Below, one piece after another: positions 33,463-45,125 of a DNA stretch of 64,000 nucleotides. This DNA comes from Pleodorina starrii (lineage: Eukaryota > Chlorophyta > Chlorophyceae > Chlamydomonadales > Volvocaceae). Positions within the stretch are counted from its first letter, which is position 1. Each line of letters opens with the position of its first letter. Below the pieces are notes generated by a model. It was not told the origin of the DNA. It did not search any database and was given only the letters and a program-made list of their open reading frames with translations. A program made the position numbers and the translations under genes. The stretch is from assembly GCA_030267565.1 (NCBI GenBank), contig BRXU01000003.1, forward strand, positions 7,677,001-7,741,000, given 5' to 3'.

Positions 33463-36400
33463 TCACGCATCGTCACCCCCATCACGCCGCGCCCGCTTCT
33501 GGCTCTTGTCCTTGCCCCTCTTCTCCTTGGCCCCCTTGTCCCTACTCCCCTTGTCCTTGCCCTTCGCATGGTCCTTTCCGCCGCTGCCCTGCTGTCGGGC
33601 CATGTCCCTCCGCCGCGGCGCCTTCCCGCCGCCGCTGGGCTGCTCCCTGCCGCGCGCGGCGCGGCCGCCTGCTGGTCAAACGGCACGGCGGTTGGGGGAC
33701 CGTTGGCGGTTGGGGGACCGTTGGCGGGCAAGGCCAGGGGCAATCCGGGAGGTGCAGCACTTTTGAAATACTGGCAACCGAAATGAAGAGCGCCACGAGT
33801 ACAGTAACTTCCGATGAACAGGATAACGAGAATGGTGGCGGGAGCAAGGAAGGGGCAGCCGAGCAGCGCAGCAATTTGGGTGTTCAGCGAAGGGGACCGA
33901 TCCGCGGTGTAACCCTTTTTCCCCGCCCTCCCCCTCCCCCCCCCCCGAGGGCCGGGCCCCAGCCTGGCCCACGATCCCCGGAGAAGCTTGACCTCGTGGC
34001 CTGGCACGAAAATGCCACACACGATGTCCTTTCGACGCCTGAGAAGTAAAAGACCCTCCCTTGCGCAAAGCCCCACTCCACCACCCGCCCCGGAGCTGCT
34101 GCGTGACCTCACCCGCCTCCTCACCGCGGCCCTCCTCCTCGTCAGCCTCATCCTCGTCGTCGTCGTCGCCGTCCTCCTCCCCGTCCACCTCCCCCTCGTC
34201 GTCGCCGGCTCCTCCGCGGACTGGCCCCGGCCCCTTGGTGGGGGCGGGCAGCCAGGCCACTCCCGTCAACGCCTGCGGCCAGGCACGGGCGCAGGCTTAG
34301 GTCAGGAGGGGGTGAGGCGTCGGGGAAAGAGAAACACCGCATGTGGTCGCGGGTGCAGATGAGGGAGGAGCCACGCTGCCTCCCTCTCCACCCGCCCAAA
34401 CCTCGTCGAGCCCGCCCCGCCCCCACCCCCCGCATCAGCCTCTGCCGAACTCGCCCAGCCACCCAGCCCCACGCCTGCCCCATCCCATCCGCAACCCCGC
34501 CCATCCGGCCTCAGCCATGCCCAACCTCCAACCTCCAACCGCTCACCTGTTTGAGGTAGACCTTTGTGAGCAGCTGTCGGGACGTGGTGGAGTGCACCCG
34601 CAGGTGGCGGTCCAGAGACACAGAGGCGATCAGCGGCTGACTGGGGTGCAGACTCAGAGACCGGATCTGGGCGGGGGGGGGGGGGCGGGTAAAAAAGAAG
34701 ATAGCGCAGCGACGGGACCCGGGGTCAGGAGGCGTGAGACCGGGCAGTCGGCCGGACAGGCAGCCGGACAGGAGGCACACGAGGCAGGGCAGGGGAAAAG
34801 ACGTTGGAGATAAAGGAGCGGGAGTAACGTGACGCGTGCGGTCTCACACCGTCGCTACGGTGCACTAAGTCCGCCCTCAGGCCCCCCAGGCCCCCCCAGG
34901 CCTCCAGGCCCCTCCACTCACCGACCCCGCCGAGCCCTTGAGCGCGTGCCCCATGGTCACCCTGCCCGGAGCCTGGCGCAGGTCCAGGGCCTCTACCTGA
35001 CCCCGCCCGTTGCCCACCCACACCAGGGAGCCTGCGAGGGGGGCACGAAGTGAGGGCTTATCCACGTGTAGTGAAGGGGGGGGGAAGGCGCCGGGAAGGC
35101 GCCGGGGGGCGGAGGATCACACACGGGCTGGCGACACCTTTTAAGTGCCAGTCAATGTGCAAGGCGACCCTCTGTAGGGCGCGTTCCTATGCAGGATGTG
35201 TGGATACCACACAGCGCAGGCACACCGGTACACAGCCGCTACCCTGCGCCCCTACTCTTCACCCGCACAAGCACGCGTGTGGCACGCGGCAACATACACA
35301 TAGATACCGGCAGCCGATCGTTCCTGGAGCAGTCGCCGCCCCCCAACCGCGCCCACTTGCCCCCCTCCCCTCCGCCTCCGCCTCCGGCCCCCCCCCCCCG
35401 CCCCTGCGCTCACCGTCAGCCTGCGGCAACAGCGCCGTGATGCGTCCGTCGCTCCACACCACCTCAGACTGCGGCTTGCGACCCGCCCGCATGTCGTACA
35501 ACCAGAGCTTGTGTTTTGCCGTACCCACCAGCACCTGTGCGGTTCCGTCACGAGGAAGCAGTCAAGCGGGTCAAAACTGCAACTCAGCCGCACTTCCGCA
35601 TCTGTCTTTTTGCCGCTTGCATCGCTGGGTTGGGTGGGCTGGGGGCATCTGCATGCCTGCTGCCGGAGTTTTGTCCGAGCAAAGGGAACTCCACCCTTTG
35701 CTTTTGCTCTGTGGCCCCACTAGATTTATTAACACACATGCACATACACACGACACGCACACGGCACGCACAACACACGACGCACGCACACCCCGCCCCA
35801 ACCTCCAATGCCGTCCCGCACCGGCCCTCACCAGCTGGTCGTCTCGTCCCGGCACGTACGACACCGCCGTGACGTGCGCCAGATCCTGCAGCCCCGAGCG
35901 GGAGGGCTTTCCCGCCTTGCCCGCAAACAGGGGCTCGGGCGCTGGGCCTGAAGCGGAGGACGACCCAGTGCCCCCTGCTGCTGCTGCTGCTGCTGCTGTG
36001 AGGTCCCACACCCTCAGCTGGTGGCCCTCACCGCCCACCGCGACGTATCGCCCGCTGGAGCTCACATCCTGGGGGACCCGGAGCGTGGGGTTCGATTGGG
36101 TTAGCAGCGTAGGGCTAGGCTAGGAGCGTAGGGCTGGGCTAGGGGCTAGGAGAGGAGTAAGCAAGTGGCATTTTGGGGGGAGGCAGACACAGAGGGCGCG
36201 TTAGGGTGCGGTGGAGGTGGACGACGCAAGGGGACAGCGCGGACGCGCGACTGGGCGGTCAAGGCTGGTGATGCGCATATGGCACTGGTTTTGGAGCATC
36301 GCACGCCGCCCCGCGCCGTCGCCCCCTCGCCCCCACGCACGCAGCCCCCGCCCCCCCCCCGTCGCCCAGTCGTACCATGCCTTGCAGGTCGCCAACGGTC

Positions 36401-37495
36401 TGTAACCGAACCACCTCCCGCCAGTGCTGCTGCTGCTGCCACGTCCGCACCACGCCGCCATCCCCACCGCCGCCGTCTTCGTCTTCGTTGTCGCCGCCTT
36501 GCTGCTGCTGCTGCTGGTCCGCTCCCTCCTGGGCCTCCCACTCGTGAACCGCCACGTGGCCGCCCGCAGTGGCCGTAACCAGCCGGAGCCGCTGCGACCT
36601 GCCGCACACACATACACATACACACGCACACACTGCTTCGCATCCCAAACGCTGCCATCCCCACATTTTGGTCACCCTACCCAGTACCCACCCGCGAGTC
36701 CAGCGCCCCCACATCCCCCGCCCCCCACAGTCACCTTCCGGCCTTCCACCCGGGCCCCCCTTCCCCGCCCCCGCCCCAAAGCCCACGGCGCTTACCCCTC
36801 TCCCCCGGGCGCGAATCGCAGTCCCCTCAGCTCGTGGCTCGAGGTATCCGAGCGGCCGCTGGTGGTGGCGGGAGGCGCGGCGCGGAAGGAACCCAGATCA
36901 CGGGAGCCCAGGCCCGACACAGAGCCGTCCGCGGGCGCGGATGCCGGGCAGTGGAGGGTTACCCGGCCGCCGGCGCGGCCGGCGGCTATGAGGATGCGAT
37001 CTGGTTGAAGGAGAGGTGCGGGGGAGAGGCGCGGGGGAGAGGTGCAGGGGAGACGGCGGGTTGAGAGGAGGCGCCGGTGGAGAGTCGGTCCGGATGAGGC
37101 CGAGACGCGGGAGGCGCAGGTGTGCATGGGAGGAGGTAGAAGAGGATACAACGGGGGTAAAGTGGAGTGGCGAACGTGCGGGTTGTTGCGGTGGTGTGAA
37201 AGTGGTCGTGCCATTTGGCCCCTGGCGGCGGCCGCTGGGCTGCACCTAGGTATGTGTGGGCAGTAGCGGTTAGGTGGCGCCCCGCCGGTTGCCCCGCCGG
37301 CCGGCCAACGTACCTTGATCCCAGTCCGGGCAGTGGACTTGGAGGCGGGTGACACCCTGTTGTTTGTCGGGCTGGCCCCTGGAGGAAGGAGGCGGGCAGG
37401 TTGTAGGTGAACGCAACGCGGTGCGGGTCGTCGCCCAAGGGGCCGCTGCAAATGCTACGGCAGGGGGCGGCAACAGCGGCAAGTACTAGAGCCAT
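33463..37495 (-). CDS. WDR74: WD40 ribosome-biogenesis protein WDR74/Nsa1
   Basis: Nucleolar WD40 protein of pre-60S assembly (Nsa1 in yeast). Exons: 37378-37314, 37000-36796, 36598-36376, 36068-35832, 35534-35414, 35031-34922, 34666-34547, 34272-34113, 33671-33463; GT-AG and in phase. The 5' exon upstream of 37378 is not resolved; 37495 is the ATG of the nearest open frame. Blades include DRILIAAGRAGGRVTLH, RLRLVTATAGGHVAVHEW, GRYVAVGGEGHQLRVWDL, VLVGTAKHKLWLYDMRAGRK, SLVWVGNGRGQVEALDLRQ and SLHPSQPLIASVSLDRHLRV, ending KVYLKQALTGVAWLPAP. This order, especially KGSAGSIRSLSLHPS and VYLK, is diagnostic. After the propeller come an acidic run (EVDGEEDGDDDDEDEADEEE) and a Lys-rich tail (DHAKGKDKGSRDKGAKEKR) typical of nucleolar targeting. 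The last intron is the least certain. Confidence 0.9.
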
Positions 37496-38440
37496 CCCGT
37501 GGAGATTCAGTAGAAACTATCAAGTCCTCCGATGATGCATACATGCACAATTGGGATGATGCTCGCCCAACGCTAGTAAGTATTTCCGGTTTAGGGCGAT
37601 GGCCGACAGACACAACACCACACGGTCGACAGACACAACGCCACACGTTTTGACAAAATTGAACAGAAAATTCAAAGAATTGGCCGGCATTCTCAATCTT
37701 TGCCCCGCTGGTGTGCCATTCGGCGCCGCCGTCAAAACGCAAGCAAACCTTACTGACCAGCGTTGCTTAGCTGCCGTCTCCTCCCATTTACTACCAGCAG
37801 GAACCTCGGTGACTGCAAAGCATTGAAAAGCGCTAATTGAGGGAGCCTGCTGACGCAATTGTCGGCTCGAAAGGGAAAAAAATAAAAGTTCCGCACGTAC
37901 CCTTGAGTAGGCCTAATTCGTCTGACGTCAATATGCGATGGGATGGAGGGGCAGGTGCCTCCTCTTGTTGAGCTTTGCGCTTTCCGCCCTCGCCCATGAT
38001 GGCGACGCTGCTGTCAGTTATGGCCTCTTCAGCTAAGTATTGCTATGTGCGTATTGCCAATTTAAGTAACTTCGTGCTGCCTACCGTTTGAGCGAGCGTT
38101 TGAGCAGGGGCCGAAGCAGGAAGGCAAACCGCTAACTGCAACTACAACGACCTTGGATTTCGCGAACTCAACGGCAGAAGGAGCAGAAGCACCTTTGCCT
38201 GATTACCTAGGAACTCGGCCAATTACCTTAACGTAATTACTGTACTAATTTTCTCGGCGTGCAAGCGGTGAACCGGGGGTCGCTCCAGGTGTCCAAACGT
38301 CTGTCCTCCTTGCTGCCTTCACAGACTTGAAACGCTGCATAGCATAAGCTACATTATCCACTACCCGCGCTTCCCTAGCCTTTCCCGGCTCGGGCCCGTG
38401 ACAAGTTCACGGCTCGCCGGAGGCGGCGGCCGCTAGCGCC
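37496..38440. promoter_or_regulatory. Divergent intergenic region, WDR74 / PDE-like gene
   Basis: About 945 bp between two divergent genes, clearly AT-richer than the flanking coding DNA (for example 37860-38240). It should contain the unresolved first exon of WDR74, both 5' UTRs and both promoters. I cannot identify a TATA box or known motif with confidence, and the short frames here show no family resemblance. Confidence 0.5.
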
Positions 38441-40399
38441 ATGCAGCATTACCGTCAGGAACACCTCGTGTACATCGGCCAGCAATCTGAATTCGGGCGG
38501 GTAGGAGGCGCCGGTTACGATCAGCAAGAGGTCGGCCCCCAGGCCGATCCCCTGCTGCGCGCCAGCCTGAGCAGCGTCCGGGCGCTGCGTGGGAGTACCG
38601 CCGCCCTTGGCGGCCGCGACCTCCCCAACGACAACGACCTCTACGAACGCGACGCCCTCGGCTGCGACTTCAGGGAACGGGTGCGAGGCGCGGCTGAGCC
38701 ACCCACACAGGGCTTCATGGCGCGCGAACCAGGCACGAACCCCGATGGAGCGTATCCTGATAGCGGTAATCGCAGCAGCCGCTGCGCCAGCAGCAGCGGC
38801 AGCAGCACCAGCAGCGGCGGCAGGGGGACGGAGGACGGCGGCAGCGGCAGGGGCGCCAGGCCCGACGGCAGCAGGGGCACGGCCGAAAGCGGCCTCAGCA
38901 GCAGCAGGGGAGGCGGCGGCGGCGGCGGCGGTGTGCTGCGGGGCTATGCCGCGGCGAATCTCGAGGGGCTGCTGGAAGCGGCGGTGGCCGATGAGGAGGG
39001 ACCGGGTCCTGCGGCTGCGTTGGCGGGGCTGGTGCACGGAACCCCGGTACCCCAGGGCACGGCGGATGCGTACCCAACCCAGCAGCAGCTTCTCGGCTTT
39101 CACCGGGAAGCTTTGCAGCAGCAGCAGCACCCACAGCAGCTGCGGCGGCTGCAACAGGAGCCGTACCGGCAGGAGGACCGTGTGCAGCACCGCGCGGGTG
39201 CGCAGCAGCCCCCTTACGACCTGTGGAACGACTACGGCTCGCGGTCACAGGGGAGCGGCCAGCCACCTCAGCCGCAGCCGCAGCGGCAGCAGCAGCATCG
39301 ACTTCCATCGCAGCAGCCCCTGTGGCGTTACGCTGCCGGCTCGCCGCCGCCCGCGGATGGACCTCGTCCCGGGTACGATTATTGGGAGCAGGGCAGCTCC
39401 GCGGAGCAGGATCAGGGCCAGGATCAGCTCCAACGCGGTGGTTTCGGAGCGGAGCCGGCGGCTGCCGCCGCCCTGCCGCCGCATCAGACGGACACCTGGC
39501 CGCAGCCGGCGGAGGATCAACAGCAGCAGCAGCGCTGGTGGGGTCAGCAGTGCGCGGAGGGGCGGTGGGAGCGGCCGCAGCCGCAGCACCAGGAACAGCA
39601 GCTGCAGCAGCTGCTGCCAGGCCAGGAGCAGCAGCGGCTGCAGCAGCAACAGCCATCCCAAACAGCGCGGCTGCAGCAACATCTCCATCACCACTCCCAG
39701 CAGCACCACCACCACCAGCAGCTGCAGCTCCTATCGCAGCAGCAGCAGCAGGAGGAGCAAGCCCTGGAAGAGCAGCATCGGCAGCAGCAGCAGGAGTGGC
39801 AGTATCGGCAGCAGGTGATGCAGCAGCATCAGCAGCAGCAGGTGCATCAGGGCCGGGCAGCCAACACGGGGGCGATGCGGGGGGCTGCTGCGGTCTCCGG
39901 CGCGCCCCACGAGTCCCCGGGGCTCCTGGCACGAGTGCTGGCTGCGGGCAGGGGCCGCGGCAGCAGCACGCCGCCACCGCAGCAGCAACAACCGGAGCCG
40001 GCCCTGCCGACTCAGCCGAGACAGCATCCGGATCCAGATCCGCCGCAGGCAGACGCCGACCGCGAGCCACAGCCACAGCCACAGCCACAGCCGCGGCCTC
40101 AATCCCGCCCGTCGCAGCCGCAACTGCATTGCCCCCAGCCGGCGCCGGTGCCGTTGTCATCGCTGCGGGGACCTCGCGAGGGGCCCGCCGTGCAAGGCCG
40201 CGGCGGGAGCCAGGGCGGAGGTGCACCGGCCCCCACCGCCGGGGAGTTCCGCCCTCTGCCGACGCAGCCGCAGGTGGCAGCTCCGCCACCACACAGCCCA
40301 GAGGCGCAAGCGCCGATTGCGGCGCGCGGTACGCAGAGCTACAGTGGCGGCAGCAGCGCCGCAGACCCACGGGTCAGTTTCGACAGCAGCGTCAACCGC

Positions 40400-40430
<31 letters not shown>

Positions 40431-40841
40431 GCGGCCGTCACGCTCCGGCGCTGGTTCGCGTCACCGCCCACACACCCGACATTGCCGACAGGCCGCCGGC
40501 GCACCCTGCCCCGCTGTCCGCTTCCACGTCAGTGTACGGAGAGTACGACGGCGGCGGCGGCGCCTCCGCCGCTGCCTCCGCCGCCACCCGAGGCGGTGTC
40601 TACGACCCAGGCGGCGGGCGGGGCGGCGCCGGCACCTACAGCGGCGACATCCCGACGGAGCTTCCGCTGCGCGATCGCGACGGTGGCGAATACGGCGGCG
40701 CCGCCATCGGCGTGTCGTACCACCTCGACACCGCACCGCTTTCGACCGGACTGGGTGGCGTTGTTCGGTTCAGCGAGCGGCAGAGCGCCGCTGGCGGCGG
40801 CGGCGCAGGCGCTGCGCTGCGAAGTGGTTACGGCCACTTGA

Positions 40842-40873
<32 letters not shown>

Positions 40874-40901
40874 GCGCTGCAAAGTGGTTACGGCCACTTG
40901 A

Positions 40902-40933
<32 letters not shown>

Positions 40934-43900
40934 GCGCAGCCCGCCGCCCATCCGGCGGCGGCGGCGCCGCCGCCACGGCCTCCGCTGCTCCACTCGGCGG
41001 AGTCTCTATCGGGTGGCGGCGTCTCCTCTCCTCGGCGGGCTGGAAGCCGCAGCCCGTCGGGAGCCATGCCGGCGCCGGGAGCGACCTCAATGAGGGGAGC
41101 GCCTGCCGCTGTCGCGTCCGGTGTCGGATATGCGCCGCGCCTCGGCGCCGCCGCCCCCACAGGCAGCGGCGGCGGCGGCAGCGGCGGCGAACAGCTGGCG
41201 GCCGCCGCCGCCGCCGCAGCGGCACCTGCCAGGCGACCGTCTTCGTACGACACAGCTAGCGGCATCGGCGGCGATGAATGCGGGGTGGGTGGCAGACGCG
41301 GATATGGCGGCGGCAGCGGCGGCGCCAGCGCTGGCGCCACCCGCGCCGTACTCTCCACCGTTGGCGGCACACGAGGCGGCGGCATCGGAGGCGCGGAGGC
41401 CGAGCCCCTGCCGCACTCGCAACAACGAGACAGCATTATCGCCGGCGACGGTGTTGCCTCCGCCGCCGACCGTCGTGGCGGCGGCGACGGCAGCGGCGGT
41501 GGCGGCGGCTCCGCCGCCGCACGGCAGCGGCGCAGCAGTGCAGCGGAGCTGCGCCAGTCCTTGCCGCCGCCTCCGCCTCCGCCTCCGCCGCTGCTGTTAC
41601 TGCTGTTGAGGCGGCTGGATCTTCCGGCGGCCGATCTGACGAGGGAGTCGCTGTCAGAGCTGGTGGCGGCGATGGTGGAGGCGAGGCGGCTGACGCCGGC
41701 GCTGCAAGCGCCGCCATCCGCGCGCGCAGGCGGCGACAGCGGCGGCGGAGGAGGAGGAGGAGGAGAAGGCGGTGATGGCACCGCCGCCGTGGCGCAGGCG
41801 GCGTCCCTGCGTGCCTGGCTGCGCACCGCCCTGGCGTCGTACGGCGGTGGCGGCGGCGGCGGCGGCGGCGGGCCGGCGATGCACAGCGCGCCGCGCGCCT
41901 GCCTGGCCGCGCACAGCGCCTGGTACCTGATCTCGGCCACCCGGGCCGCCAGGTGGGCTGGTGAGGGGACGGGCTGTGGGTGTCACAGTCACTGTCACGG
42001 TCACCTCGCAGTCACTCACGCACGCAGTCACGCGGCGAATGCAACCCGGGCCGGTTGGCGTGTCCGTCACCGGCTGCAGTCCTCCAGCTCTCTTCCAATG
42101 AACTGCAGAACCACTTCCTACCAGCATGACTGAAAAACCGCATGAAGGATTGATGGTACCCCTCCTCCAATCCTCCAACCGCAGACTGATGCCCCCCCTG
42201 GCGCAGCTCGCTGCCCTCTTGGGGTCGCTGCTGGCCTCGGCGGGGCACCCTGGGGGCGGCCTGTTGGACGAGCACCTGAGGGACTCCCTGGAGCACCCCC
42301 TGGCGCTGAGGCACGCGGCCCACCCGCGCCACCCACTGCGAGCCCACCACTGCGAGGTGGCGGCGACGCTGCTGGCGGCGGCGGCGACGACGACGGCGAC
42401 GGCGACGGCGGCGGCGACGGCGGCGGTCGGGCCGCCGCCGCCGCCGCTGGCGGGGTTCAGTCGAGCACAGCTGCTGACGCTGCGTCGGGTGCGTTTTTGG
42501 GCGAAGGGCGGAGGGGAGGAGCGGAGGGGCTGAAAGTTGGGTTTTGAAGAGGCCAACATCACGATTACCCAACTGGGTCCGTCGGAACAGGTCTTGCGAC
42601 CTTTGTTGTGGAGGACCAGCAGTCTGCGGTCCGCGGTCGGCGACACCACCGCGTTGACGCTCGCGGCTGTGGATTCAAAGGGTCCAGCCCCGACCACCCC
42701 AAACGCTGACCCCCAAACCCACCTGCCCCTGACCCCGACCCCGGCCTTCACCACAGATGGTGTGTGATGCCATCATGGCGACCGCTCCAGGGGAGCTGCC
42801 ACGCATCGCCGCCGCCGTCACTGCTGCCGTACGGTCGTCACGAGGAGGCCGGCAGGAAGGTGTACGGCAGGCGCCGGCGCCGGTCACCGGCGATCCGGGG
42901 TGCACCGCCGGGGTCGCGTGCGACGCAGGGTTCTTTGCGGAGGTGGAGGTGGAGGCGGTGGAGGATCCTGCGGTGGTGGCGGCGCTGCTTGGCGGGGAGG
43001 GAGCGGAGGGGGAGGTCTTCGAGCAGGAGGAGGGCTACGCGGCCTTGGTGGTGCGGCTGGTAGGTGCTTTAGTCAGGAAAGAAAGAGGATAGCGCGGCCA
43101 CCACAAGACGCCGTTGCGGCTTGTGGTTGCCGGGGCCTGAGGGCCGCGGCGTCCAGACGTAGGGCCGCGCTTCGCGCCCCTAGAAACCCTCCCTGGTGCT
43201 CGTCGTCCCAGGTCCCGCGCCACCCGCCCAAACCGCACCTCACCACACCGCACCGCTTGCTCCGAACGAGAGCCCTTGTCCTTCCGAGCCCAACGTCGCC
43301 GCCGTATAACCTCTGCGGTATCGTCTTCATCCTCTCAGCCCCCTGCGGTATCGTCTTGATTCTCCCATTCCCCTCCTTACTTCCGTTGGTTCCGTTTGTT
43401 CAGTTGGTGCACGTGGCGGTTAACTTGGGCCACTCGATGCGCCCCTGGGCCCTGTGCCGCGCCATGAGCGACGCGGCCGCGGAGGAGCGGGACAGCGGCC
43501 GGCGCTTGGGGCGGCAGCTGCTGCCGCTTCGCAGCCCCGGAGCCGCGGAGGAGGAGGACGCGGCAACGCATCCGGGGGTGGCGGGGGCGGCGGCGGCAGC
43601 GGCGGCGGCAGGGGCGGTGGCGGAGGCGGGCTTGGATGTGCGGCAGCAGGCGAGTACCGGGGTACTGAGATACGGCAACGGGGCGCCGAAGGCGGCAGGG
43701 TAGGGCCATCGACGGGGGTGGCGGGTGAAGGTGGAGGAGGGGTGCCGGCAGGTGCGGCGGTTCGGGCGGCTGGTAGGCAGGCCCCCCTCCGTCCGTCCGT
43801 CCATCCGGTTACCCGTCCGTGACTGCCTCGCCATGGTAGAGCCCGCGTCTGTCTCCATGGCCCGCATGGAGAGTGATGGTACGCAAATTACGCACTACCG

Positions 43901-44333
43901 GTAGCTTCAGGCGGGCAACGCGGTGCTGCGTCCAACGAAAATGCCTGTGCGTCGCGGCTGGCGCGGCTGAAGTACTCCTGTCTGTAATCTGTATGCGTGT
44001 CTGGTGCCAGGAGCTATTGGTGCAAGGGATTTACCTTGTTGTTTGTCCGACGATTTGGTGTGAACGCTGCTGTGGCTGCAGGCGCTCCGGGAGCTGGACC
44101 TGATTCGGGGCTCCGCCCGCCCGGCGCTTCGGCTCCTGGTTTTTGCGATGGGGGGCCCGCGGGAGGGGGAGGCGGAGGCGGCCGCTGGGGCTGTGGGTGT
44201 GGGTGTGGGCGGTGGCGCTGCAGGGAGGGGGCTTGCGGAAGGGGAGCGGGTGCTGGGCCCCGGCGCGCTGCGCGCTCTGTTTGAGAACCTAGACCAGAAC
44301 GAGCTGATGTGGAGTTTGTTAAGCAGGGAATGA
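38441..44333 (+). CDS. Gln/Gly-rich protein with a degenerate class I cyclic-nucleotide phosphodiesterase domain
   Basis: Exons 38441-41952, 42185-42488, 42757-43059, 43404-43661, 44082-44333; all phases agree; 1542 aa. Residues 1 to about 1050 are low complexity: Gln-rich (about 200-520), then Pro/Ala/Gly-rich with poly-Gly runs. The C-terminal ~400 residues follow the PDEase I pattern in order: LTRESLSELVAAM, LRAWLRTALASY, LAAHSAWYLI (consensus YHNxxHAADV), LAALLGSLLASAGHPG (AAxxHDxxHPG), RAHHCEVAATLL (ENHHxxxxxxLL), MVCDAIMATAPGELP (IxxxILATDMxxH), VHVAVNLGHSMRPWALCRAM (KxxDISNPxRPW), then SDAAAEE, LGRQLLPLRSP and a final helix. The HD pair reads SA and the ISNP Asp reads Asn, so metal binding and catalysis look lost. 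It may be a pseudoenzyme or regulator. The exon 4 end (43661) is the weakest boundary. Confidence 0.7.
40814..40933 (+). repeat. 60-bp in-frame tandem repeat in the PDE-like gene
   Basis: Two 60-base units, the second starting at 40874, encode a 20-residue repeat of the form A-L-(R/Q)-SGYGHLS followed by nine or ten Gly. The units are almost identical at base level, and a third partial unit follows. They sit in the poly-Gly part of the low-complexity region. Confidence 0.9.
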
Positions 44334-45125
44334 GAACGTGCGTGGAGGGAACCCTTTTGATGCGCTGGTCGCGTCGGAGGCCTGTCCCCGCGAGGGGTTG
44401 ATACGGTGTCGTGCAAGCGTTGATTTGGTTACGACTGGCCCAAAAACTCGCGACAGTGGTTACTGTCCATTCATTTCCCTGCTGCAGTGTTAAAGAGTAT
44501 CATTCATTTTTTGCATTTTACTGACTGCTTTTTAACAAGCCAGCTGCCTCGCACCTTTTGGAAATCGAACACGAACGATTTCTGCGTCCGCAATCACGCT
44601 GAATCATGACAGTTGGCAAGAGAGAGAACGGAGCCGTGGATGTGAGACCGGGAGAGCTAGGAGTGAGCGCGAAGGGCGTCAAAGTTGTCCATGGAACGTT
44701 CCGGTGTAGAAGGTAAGCGCGCGATTGGGCATCACTGTCAGTCGCGACGGGCACAACAGCGCTTATTTTTTTAATGCATAATATCACGTGCCTGCAATTT
44801 AATTTTATGTGTTGCGGCATGCTGACACGGCTTCCTGCGGGGTCGACTTGACGACTGCATTGAGGCCGTTTGGACCACTCCTTTTCACTGCACGTGTGAG
44901 ATGGATGTGAACATAACGCATGCCGGCCGTCAAGAGCACCCAAACTCGTGTAACGGTCCCCATTCCGTTGGTTGCCCGCGTAACCCACCCACTACCACAG
45001 CACGTCGTAAAGCTGTGAAATCTAAAATAATATGTACGGAGTCGCAGATCGGGGGTTACATTGACGGGCGCGGCGCGGGTTTGGGGAGCCTAACTTGGGC
45101 TGTCGGTCGGGTGGCCTAGCGGCAC
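44334..45125. other. 3' flank of the PDE-like gene and 5' flank of the hydrolase gene
   Basis: No gene recognised. AT-richer than neighbours around 44460-44850, including a poly-T stretch at 44763-44772. A TGTAA motif near 44949 could end the upstream transcript. The promoter of the hydrolase must lie in the last few hundred bases. Confidence 0.45.

Noticed and set aside
38589..41259. Frames of several hundred residues overlapping the PDE-like gene on both strands (for example 39223-41259 plus, 38895-40370 minus)
   Set aside because: Produced by CAG/GGC codon runs lacking stops. Only the 38441 frame joins in phase to downstream exons with family motifs.
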